Below are positions 1 to 10,800 of a DNA stretch of 64,000 nt, piece after piece. The stretch lies in contig NC_054702.1 in assembly GCF_016097555.1 (NCBI RefSeq), positions 111,426,748 through 111,490,747 on the forward strand. The letters are read 5' to 3'. A program made the position numbers and the translations under genes. This DNA is from Gigantopelta aegis. Its lineage: Eukaryota; Mollusca; Gastropoda; Neomphalida; Peltospiridae. Position 1 is the first letter of the stretch, and each line of letters opens with the position of its first letter. Under the pieces are notes generated by a model that was not told the origin of the DNA, did no database searches, and saw nothing but the letters and a program-made list of their open reading frames with translations.

Positions 1-447
1 AAAGGATACTTTTAAAATATTTTACCTTGCACCCCTCTCTCTATCCGCAAGGTACAACCCTGGCCATGGTTTTCTTCAACAGGGAATACCAACTAAATGT
101 GGACTTTGAAAAAATTCAAATAATTGCATGTAAAGATCACATGAAATTAGCACCGTGGGTGTCTAAATGTTTCCAGGCTTGTCCGTATATTAAACTTCTG
201 GAAACAATAAAAAATAATTAACTTTGAGAAATGTTTAATTCGGGAAAATAATGTTAAAATCAAACAAGAAGTCAGTTAATATTTAGTATAGGTATGACTT
301 AATGTTTTAACCTTCATTACATTTGATAAAAACCTATATCTATCAGTAATATAAGGGGAAAACTTGTTCCATATTACATTATTCCCAATTACTATTTAGT
401 AATATATGTTACATTCTGTATGGTGTTGATAAAGAACTAAAACAATA
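1..447. other. Intron or upstream sequence, nothing recognised
   Basis: An AT-rich stretch with only a 64-codon open frame (27-221) that resembles no receptor segment. I see no exon of the receptor here. Confidence 0.5.
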
Positions 448-1122
448 AGGAAGTTAAACTTGATTGTAATGAGAGTAACGTAGGAAGTTAAACTTAGTTG
501 TCATGAGAGTAATGTAGGAAGTTAAATTTGGTTGTCATGAGAGTAACGTAAGAAGTTAAACTTGGTTGTCATGAGAGTAACGTAGGAAATTAAACTTGGT
601 TGTCATGAGAGTAATGTAGGAAGTTAAACTTGATTGTCATGAGAGTAACGTAGGAAGTTAAACTTGGTTGTCATGAGAGTAACGTAGGAAGTTAAATTTG
701 GTTGTCATGAGAGTAACGTAGGAAGTTGAACTTGGTTGTCATGAGAGTAACGTAGGAAGTTGAACTTGGTTGTCATGAGAATAACGTAGGAAGTTAAACT
801 TGGTTGTAATGAGAGTAACGTAGGAAGTTAAACTTGATTGTAATGAGAGTAACTTAGGAAGTTAAACTTGGTTGTAATGAGAGTAATGTAGGAAGTTAAA
901 CTTGGTTGTCATGAAAGTAACGTAGGAAGTTCAACTTAGTTGTCATGAGAGTAACGTACGAAGTTAAACTTGGTTGTCATGACAGTAACGTAGGAAGTTA
1001 AACTTGGTTGTCATGACTAACGTAGGAAGTTAAACTTGGTTGTAATGAGAGTAACGTAGGAAGTTAAACTTGATTGTAATAGGAGTAACGTAGAAAGTAA
1101 ACTTGGTTGTAATGAGAGTAAC
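448..1122. repeat. 34-bp minisatellite, about 20 copies
   Basis: The unit is close to gtaggaagttaaacttggtt followed by gtcatgagagtaac. Copies differ by a few substitutions (tcat or taat, acgta or atgta) and occasional short deletions. It lies in the receptor intron upstream of the 1699 exon and carries no coding or splice signal that I can see. Confidence 0.93.
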
Positions 1123-1698
1123 GTACAACAGACTCGTCTGGTCCCTGTGTAAAATTATGTAGGCATCGGAAGCAACGGGCAGGGGGCGCTAACCCTCAAC
1201 CCCACCCCCCAGCCCCCACCCCGCCCTGTTCAAATGTGAATCAATATTCGTTGGCCATCCCAGTTGCTATTGTGTTCTGGCGTGTTCTTGTGTTCTGTGG
1301 GTTGTTATTTTGGCAAACAGGTATCTTGTTATTTGAAACATGGTAAATCCATTCCATAACTTTATTTTAAATAGCAAAGTAATTAAGGATTGTCTGTTAC
1401 AGTTACATGGTTGTGAATGAAATAAAATAATTATGTGAAAACTGCTTCACAACGCTGTGAATAAATAAAATATCAACATGATATGGATTTTGTTTATAGA
1501 ACTCTTTCTTTGTGTTCTCTTAACCGGAACACGAGATACAAATAATCGGAGACTCATTGTTAAAGTTTACAAAAACAATTCATGTTTATAAAGAGACACT
1601 GGCAACAGTCACTGATAATTACAGTATATATCATAGTAGCAGTTCATTAAACTACGTGCTGGGGTTATAATAAATTAAACCTTTCTTCCCATTATCAG
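1123..1698 (+). other. mGluR intron sequence
   Basis: Intron sequence between the 34-bp array and the exon at 1699, including a short C-rich patch near 1200-1225. No gene or element is recognised. Confidence 0.5.
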
Positions 1699-1885
1699 GT
1701 ACGAAATTCTCAACTACCAGCCCGTGCACGACCCGGATGGAAATGTGACGTATCGATATGTCACTGTTGGAACTTGGAAGACAGGAACTCTGGAAGTAAA
1801 CTCCAGTATCATACGGTGGCCGAACGGACAAAGTGACACCCCGGAGTCTATCTGTAGTAAACCATGCCCCAAGGGATTCGTTAAG
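1699..1885 (+). CDS. mGluR exon: end of ligand-binding domain
   Basis: Acceptor attatcag precedes position 1699 and the donor gtatta follows 1885. The exon encodes 62 residues beginning YEILNYQPV and ending CSKPCPKGFVK. This matches the segment where mGluRs pass from the Venus-flytrap domain (R-Y-x-I-x-x-Y-Q) into the first cysteines of the cysteine-rich domain. It starts by completing a split codon and ends in phase 0. Confidence 0.9.
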
Positions 1886-4800
1886 GTATTACTGTACTGA
1901 GTTTATCACTTCAATAATCACAAGTAACATTACAGTTGAAATGTATAAATCAACAAAACTATTACTTCATTCAAACTTGTATCCTTGTATAAAACAAACC
2001 GAATGAAGTTTGTAATGCGATAGATAACTTATTCGATAAATATAGACCATTTCGCTTTTAAAATATAAAATTACTATGATGATAGTATAATATTTATCGT
2101 CTTCAAAATCTTACAAAAGCAGTTTTTAGTAAAATTGTCATCTAAGGAAATTGTTTTCATTTGCTAATAAGTAGCCATATGTGCTCTAATTGTGCGTATT
2201 TTGATTGACCTGCAGCAAGTGAAAGGCGTGGTGTGTTGTTGGGTGTGCCCATATATGCTCTAATAATATGTATTTTGATTGTCCTGCAGCAAGTGAAAGG
2301 CGTGGTGTGTTGCTGGGTGTGCCCATATATGCTCTAATAATGTGTATTTTGATTGACCTGCAGCAAGTGAAAGGCGTGGTGTGTTGTTGGGTGTGCCCAT
2401 ATATGCTCTAATAATGTGTATTTTGATTGTCCTGCAGCAAGTGAAAGGCGTGGTGTGTTGCTGGGTGTGCACACCGTGTAAGGAGAACGCCATCGTCATC
2501 AACAACTCGACGTGCGAGGCTTGTCCGCTCGGCTACCGACCCAACGACGAGCTCGACAGTGAGTGTCAGCAGTTAAACTTTATGCTATTCTCAGACTGTC
2601 AACTGGCACGCCGAAGTTGGCTAACTCAACGGTTGCGTTTTAATTTCCATAACTGCCAAATTACGATTGGTGCGCTTAGATGAACAACTAATCGGTCGTA
2701 GAAGTCGTATATGACGAAACTCGAGTTGTAGGAGCGCTCATACTAGCAACTGGACAGTCGGAGAAGTCGTGAGAGCAGAAAGTTTGTCAGTTCTGACGTG
2801 GCAGTTGGATGTCTGAGACTAGCATTAGTACCGCTATTATGAAACACTGGACTGTGGTAATCCAATGCAGTTTTATACTGCGAGGTCACTATATAAATAA
2901 TTAAGAAAACATTCATTAAAGCGTACAATTACAGACAACCTATAGTCCCGTTTGTGTCAAAAGAGAACCGATGAATAGGCATGGAACTATATAAAAAATA
3001 ACGTTAAAATTCATATCAAAACATAATATTACGTTATTACCATCTTCCAAAACGTTTTTGTTTTAAATTCTCAGTGTAAATAATAAAGGTTTCTTTACAA
3101 ATCTACATCAAATTGCATAACTTAAATCTGTTATTTTGATACCGTGATGAAGTCAACTGATGGAAGAGGCAAGGTGAAATCACCTCAATTCTACCTGTAG
3201 TCTTCGTGCACTGCATTATGAATTAATTAGTGTATATATATATATTAAGAGAATCAAACTTTTAAGTCCTAAAAATATTAAAGAGCTCAATAACTTTGGA
3301 AAATATTTAAAATATAACAAATAATTTAAGAAATAATTTTCTTTAATCTAGGATTAGATTGCATATTTTATTTATATTGTGTATTTGCCAGTTTCCATAT
3401 TATATGAAAACCATTCTTGATCATTATAATATACATATTGTTATCTAGATATAATATATTTATTATGTATAGTGACGAGTGGTAAAACTTAAGGCATTAC
3501 AAACTTGAAATGTGAACACATCATTTCAGTAACTGATTTATCTGCCGGTATTTTCAAATATTATTTTATTTTAATTATGTTCAAAAACGGATGAAAGCAT
3601 TGTGGTTCAAAAGAAAGGTTTAAAAAAAAAAAGTATCTATTTTGTATTATCGTTGAAAAGAAAGAATTTAAAAAAGGTTTGTTTGTGCTATGTTGACAAA
3701 ATACGAACACACTATGGCCAGAAACAAAGTGAATCAAGAGAGGGTTTGTTTTAATGAATGTGTTGTATTATACAGACCAGCATGTGTTTTAATGAATGTG
3801 TTGTATTATACAGACCAGCATGTGTTTTAATGAATGTGTTGTATTATACAGACCAGCATGTGTTTTAAACATTTTATGTGATGACCTAGTATCCATTTTG
3901 TTTACCCACGAACCTACTGTCATATTATAACTTTTATAATTTTACTTTGTTTAATTATCAAATATTCTTTTCTTTTCTTTTGAAACAAAACACCTGCATA
4001 TGTCATATATAGGTTGCCATCTAAAATACATAAAAATACTTTTATAACTCCCCCCTCCCCCCCCCCCCCCACCCAAAACAAAACAAAACAGGTTTGTTTT
4101 CATAAATGTTTTTTCTTTTGTTACGCAAAAAATATGGTCATTATAATGGAGACAGAATAATTATATAAAAACCAACAAAACAAAAACAACAACGAAAACG
4201 TCTGAAAAGTGAAGATACCGTGTTTCTTACATTTTCGATGATGAAGTAGCAAAATTATCATATAGTGAAGTATCCTAGGGAGAAAAGGTTAAAATACATA
4301 ACCAGACACATATAATTATGATCTCACCGAAACATTTTGTTTTGAACACATGATATACTATAGATTATTTACTGTTTGAGCGAACCATTTACTAACTGCA
4401 AAACACACTTTATGAATTAACAAAATCGGTGATTGTATTGGTTTCAGACTATTAAATCTGATAGTACATTAAGGTACAAGTAACAAAGCTACCCTTAAGA
4501 ACATGTTGATGACATTATCAAACTGTGTCTGTTCTAAAATTATTTCCACCATGATGCACTTGTAGCTGGAGTCTGATTCAGTAGAATTACAATGTTGATA
4601 ATATAGTGTTATTGAAACCAGCTGTCGTTTTGAACTTCTTTTCTATGATCTCAATATATTATGATGTTGGATAAAACATCATCATTTGATAGCATTGTCT
4701 AAAAACTCATTACTTCATATAGACGAGGAATAAACTACGTATTACTGTTAATTTCTAGAGATTTCGTTTGGCTACAACAAATGACTTGGGGATGTTTATT

Positions 4801-7800
4801 TGACGTGTAAAACATTAAGTAAATCCGTTTACCTGAATACTACTGGGAAATGTCACAGTTGTTCATTTTAACTCGGTATTTGATATCATGATTTAGACAA
4901 TGTGTAACACAGTGGCCTTGATGGATGTACTTTACAATTCAGCGCTATATTAAATTGCATTTTTTTCAGCTTTTGTCTTGTGCTTATTGCCAATTAAAGT
5001 TTAAGTACACTGCCCTGGACACACACACACACCTTACCTTTCTAAGCTGTTCAGGACAGTTGGTTAGTGGTTATATAGTTAATGGTTAGTGAAAGAGAAG
5101 TGTGTGTAGTAGCTTTACACATACCCACTGAGTTGTAAAAATGCACTCTGCGTAGGAGCCGATACTGGGTTATGAGCCCATACCCACCAGCCTTACGTCA
5201 TATGACTTAACCATTATACCACCGAGGTCGGTATTTGCTATTTGATCCTTTACAGGTCATCAGTTATGTATACGTAAGAGCTGTTTGAGAATTAATTTCA
5301 TGGGGAAGGTTGAAGGCATCGTGATTACAAGTTTATGGCAGGTGGTTCACTTCAGGTTCTTTCTCATGTATATACATGTATGGTTTAGATAAGATTTTAT
5401 TTTGTAGTTGGTTGGTGTACAAAAACAAACTGCCTCCAGCTTCCCCCATGTGACCATTTATAGGACAACCCTAAGCATATTGAATCATAGACGTCCGCTA
5501 TGCGTGTTAATTAATTGCCTAATTATCAAATTACCGGACCCCACCATATCAATTAATTTTAAAATGTGTTGCTAATTGACTGATTCTATAATTCATTCAG
5601 GTTGTGAACAGATCCCAGTCGAGTCGATCACGTGGGACAGCACGGAAGCGATCGTTGCCATGACAGTGGCGTGTGTTGGCATGTTCTTCACGTTCTGGAT
5701 TCTGATCGTGTTTATCCGTCACAACGACACGCCTGTTGTGAAGGCGTCCACCAGGGAACTCAGTTACATCATCCTACTGGGAATCACCACCGCGTATTGC
5801 TGCAACTTCGTCATGGTGGCCAAACCCTGCATCGTCACGTGCTACCTGTCACGAATACTGCCCGGATTGTCCTTCTCGTTGATGTACGGGGCACTAGTCA
5901 CAAGGACCAATCGGATAGCTCGTATTCTAGAAGGAAGTAAGAGGATCATGACAAAGAAACCCAGATTTATGAGCGCTTCCGCGCAGGTTGTTATAACGGG
6001 GATTATCATTGGTGTTGAGTGTGCGGTCATCACTGCCATGTTGATTATAGAGCCTGCTGATTGGAAGTTTGATTATCCAACGACGAAACGCGTTAGATTG
6101 GTGTGTAACACAACGACTCTTGGAGTGATAGTACCGCTGGGCTTTGATCTGTTCCTCATCTTCATGTGTACACTTTACGCGGTGAAAACGCGAAATTTGC
6201 CGGAGAACTTCAACGAAGCCAAATTCATTGGATTTACAATGTATACCACCTGTATAATATGGCTGGGATTTTTCCCTATTTACTTTGGCGGAGAAAGCAA
6301 AGTGCTGACAATGTCTATTTCCATTTCTCTAAGTGCTTCAGTTTCATTAGTGTTGTTATTCTTGCCTAAAATCTACATCATCATATGGGCGCCAGAGAAG
6401 AACACTAGAGGTGCTTTCACTACATCCAAAGAAGTTCGCTGTCATATCGGGTCCAGAACGATGACGTCAGACAGCTTTGAGCAAACGTAATCCTCCCTTT
6501 AATACAGCAACTTATGCTAGGATCAGACTGTCAGCTCTCACGAAGGAGTTGGCCAACTCGACAGTTGTGTTATAATTTCCCCAACTTCCAACTTACGACT
6601 GTTGCACTCAGATTAACAACTAATCGGTCATAGGAGTATACCATGAGAATCGAGTTATAAAAGTGCTCAGACTTGCACCAGGACAGTCGTAGAAGTTGAG
6701 AGATAGACGAGTTGACCAACTTCGTCGTAAAGTTGATAATCTGTTCCTAGCATTATACCGTCTGCAAACAATAAGGGGGCCAATTTGCGAAGCCTGATTT
6801 TAGGTTCTAAGTTGCTATTATTACGTAGATACATTTCACACTATGTTTATTGTTATTAAACACCTCGCCACACTTATTTATTACCAGAGGCGCCCCCTAA
6901 ATTTTGCGACAGTTATAATTTTATTATACATGTATATCAATTTTTTTTTTTTATGTCCCGCTCCAAACCTCCCCCAAAGTTCCCTTGGCATTCTGCCTCA
7001 TGTCATTGGCCCGCTCCCCTAAATGGATTTTCTGGATCTGCCACTGATTATTTAGGTCTAACTGCCAATACCTTCATTTACATACGTAGTTATTATTCAT
7101 GTCCTTCTCTTTATAACTTCACATTCCATACTGGATTATAATTAATGCTTGACAATGACTTCATTCGCCAAACTTTGTAATAATCACAATTTTATCCTAA
7201 TCATCATAGACAACACTAAACAATGTGTTGGTTTGTTGTTATTTTTATTTCACAAACCTATCACTGATTTTATGACAAATCATCGTGCTTCGTTAATAAA
7301 CATGCCACTGTGTATTCATAATTAATTAAAAGATAAGCATGTTTTGTGTTTAACAAAGCGGTCCTGTTGCATGTCTTAATCTCCATCGTCTACATATAAA
7401 CATCTCTTTACACTGGGGGCGGGACGTAGCCCAGTGGTAAAGCGCTCGCTCGATGCGCGGTCGGTCTGGGATCGATCCCCGTCGGTGGGCCCATTAGGCT
7501 ATTTCTCGTTCCAGTCATTGCACCACGACTGGTATATCAAAGGCTGTGGCATGTACTACCCTGCCTGTGGGATGGTGCATCTAAAAGATCCCTTGCTGCT
7601 AATCGAAAATAGTAGCCCATGAAGTGGCGATGGCGGGTTTCCTCTCTCAATATCTGTGTGGTCCTTAACCATAATTCTGACGCCATATAACCGTAAATAA
7701 AATGTGTTGAGTGCGTCGTTAAATAAAATATTTCTTTCTTTCTCTTTACACTGTTATCCGAACTGTATTTCCACCATATTTCATTGGTTTGGTTCCAATA

Positions 7801-10800
7801 TCAATGGCTATTTGCCGATTGTGTTTTGTGTCATCAGCTACCAGTCACGTGCCAGTCTGGTTGGTTCTCTTTTTGCTGAAAAGGTCTGGTCATCTATTCT
7901 TTGCTCTTAGCTTTTATCCAAAACATTTTAGAGTAACGTGTTAGTGGATTGTTTTTATCAACTACTGTATGCAACCTGTATAATAGTTTATTCGAGATGC
8001 GATTTTTCAAAGCGTTTATTGTCGAACATGCTTCTTTTTTTTTTTTGAGGACGCCATATTATTTTTGCATGGCTGACCTTTTGTCATCGTTTGTTTTCTA
8101 TTAAGTTTTTATTATTTTAATTTTTACAGAGTGTCTACGAATTCAGTGAATAGTGCGCTTGTTTTAAGGGTCTGTACAAAATGCAAACACGTTGTTTCGT
8201 CCAAGGGTCTATACCAGTGTTTTAGCTAGCAATAAGTAGAGGGGCGCTGCGCCCTGCCCCCGTTTTGAGCCGCCCTGCCGTGTTTGTAACCGCACCACCC
8301 CTGATTATCGCCGCCCTGCCCTAATTCATTGTCAAACACAAATAATACAAAATCTTGCTTTCCTCTCAAAGCGTGTACAGTGTTGTTACGAGTATGAATT
8401 CCCAACTAAAAAACGTTTGACAATACATTGTTTAGCCACAGTTGTGAAAGCCGACAGCAGTAACGTGGTATGGGTTTTTTTCTCTCTATTGTTAGTCGAT
8501 ATGACTGCAGATGAGCGGACAGGCAGTCTTACAAAGCTTGAATGCGAAGTAATCCTCACACCGTCACGCACATAACCACACACCACCTAGCAAACACCTA
8601 GCTGAAAGTAGACCATCATGATAAACTTCGACAGAATGTCAAATGCGAAATTTGTTTTGATAAGTAAATTTTTGAAAGTAATTGTTGCCTTTGCAAATAC
8701 CCAGACCAAGATACATATAGTTTTAACTGATGTCAGTAGTCCTTATTAATGACATATTGATTGCATCTTTATAATATGGCACAGAGTAAACCAGCAACAC
8801 TGGTTATTTGGTCTATGTAGGCATAACTGTGTTTTGTTAAAAGCATGTCTGCAAAAGCTATCTAATGAAATCTATTTAGATCTTGACATGCAATAATAGC
8901 CGTTTTTAAATGCAGTAAGCAACTTGTTACAAATATATCCTTATGTCGATGTTTTAATTTGTTTGTTCTTTTATTTCTTTATTTCTTTTTATTTATTTCT
9001 AATCATTCTCTTTTTTTATTTTTTTTTATTTCTTTTAATTATTTCATTTATTTATTTTAAATTACATTTGGGCATGATATTAAATGGTATAAATACTATA
9101 TATAATAGAAAAAAGAATATGATTTTTTAGGTGATCCAACCTTTTGTAAAACATTTTAATAGTTAAAGTTTTATTTTATTTAACGACACCACTAGAGCAT
9201 ATTGATTTATCAATAATCGGCTATTGGATGTCAAAAATTTAGTAATTTAGAAATTTAGTCTTAGAGAAAAACCTGCTACTTTGTTCCATTAGTAGCAAGG
9301 GATCGTTTATATACACCATCCCACAGACAGGATAGCACATACGACGGCACATACCAGTCGTGTTGTACTGGCTGGTACGAGATTTTTTTAATAGTGTCTA
9401 TATTTAGTACATTAGTACAATAATATTGCATTATTGATTGTCCCCCTGCCTCCAAAAATGTTTTGTAAGTTAAATCCAGCATAGATATTCCTACATATAT
9501 GATATTTATGAATGTAAAAAATTCGATCATATCCAGCACTTGCCTCAAAAATAAGATTTGTTGCGTTAAAAATGCCCTACAATTAAATTAGCGCCCTGCC
9601 CCATCAAAATCCTAGCCAGAACACTGTATACGACTAATGGTCGCCATGTACAGATGTGTGACTCCTAAGTGGAAATGGTGTTACTGGAAGACTTATTCTT
9701 GGGAGTTGCGATGTTCCGCACTTCCTGTAGACGGACTTGATAAACCTGATCACCCTACTGGAAGATCCAGTTCAGTTCGAGTAAATACCGCTAGTGACGG
9801 TCCCTGAGTGATGCTCTTGCCCATAGACGGTTCCGTTTAAGACCAGACGCACATGCACGTAGCTTCACGTGCATTGCCTAACTGCGTTGCAGTTTGCACG
9901 AAAAAGAATTTTAAGTGATCCATTTGTTCATCACAAAATACTTGTATTGTTATAGGGCATAACGTTTTGAAAATACGGAAGGTATTAGAGGTTGCAACCT
10001 ATATGAACGAAGCCTTTACACTGGAAAGGCAAATTCGCACCCTATTCCAAATATGAGTATTAAAGATACGGAGCCCATTTCAGACAGCATTGGATAGTCT
10101 GGGGAACAAAGTATTCTGGCCAGGTTGACAAAAAAGCGAACCATGTCCATTGACGACCATTGTGACGTTCATGTATGTAAGGATCCCTAGATACTTGTGG
10201 CTTCCACCATCTGGGACATATAGCTTCCACCATCTGGGACATATAGCTTCCACCATCTGGGACATATATCTTCCACCATCTGTGGCATATAGCGTCCACC
10301 ATCTGGGACATATAGCATCCACCATCTGGGACATATAGCTTCCACTCGTCATTATCATCAGTGTTTTGTGAACCTGATAAATGATCGACGCCATTAAGTC
10401 AGTTGACAGGGATGGTGGATTGTCTCTAGAGATGTCCAGTTTACCGACTGGTGAGTGTCCTATTGACATTTGATTTATCAACACTAACCTGGCTAATCAT
10501 CTTGATGTTATGGTATCATGTTCTGTCTGGTACACATTAGCTTACTATTTGCTGACACAGTGACTAACTCATCCGCCTGTATGCAATTCGATATTTTCTT
10601 TATTCAAATATTGGGTTACTAATGGCGATAGACTAACTCTATTAATCTGCTGGATTATGGTGCAATCTTTTCTTCTAAAGGTCCTTTTGGACTAACATTT
10701 AACGCTAATTAATGCACGATGTTTTTAATGGACTTTTTATGCTTGCAGTTTGACAAAAGAATTGCAGCACAGTGAGACATGCTACATCGTAAACATGCCT

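Noticed and set aside
27-221. Possible receptor exon at the left edge
   Set aside because: The 64-codon frame has no similarity to the mGluR ligand domain, and no phase-compatible splice pair was found.
7416-7520. tRNA gene suggested by A and B boxes
   Set aside because: The boxes belong to the SINE head; the cloverleaf and acceptor stem are not complete, and the same sequence recurs with SINE bodies elsewhere.
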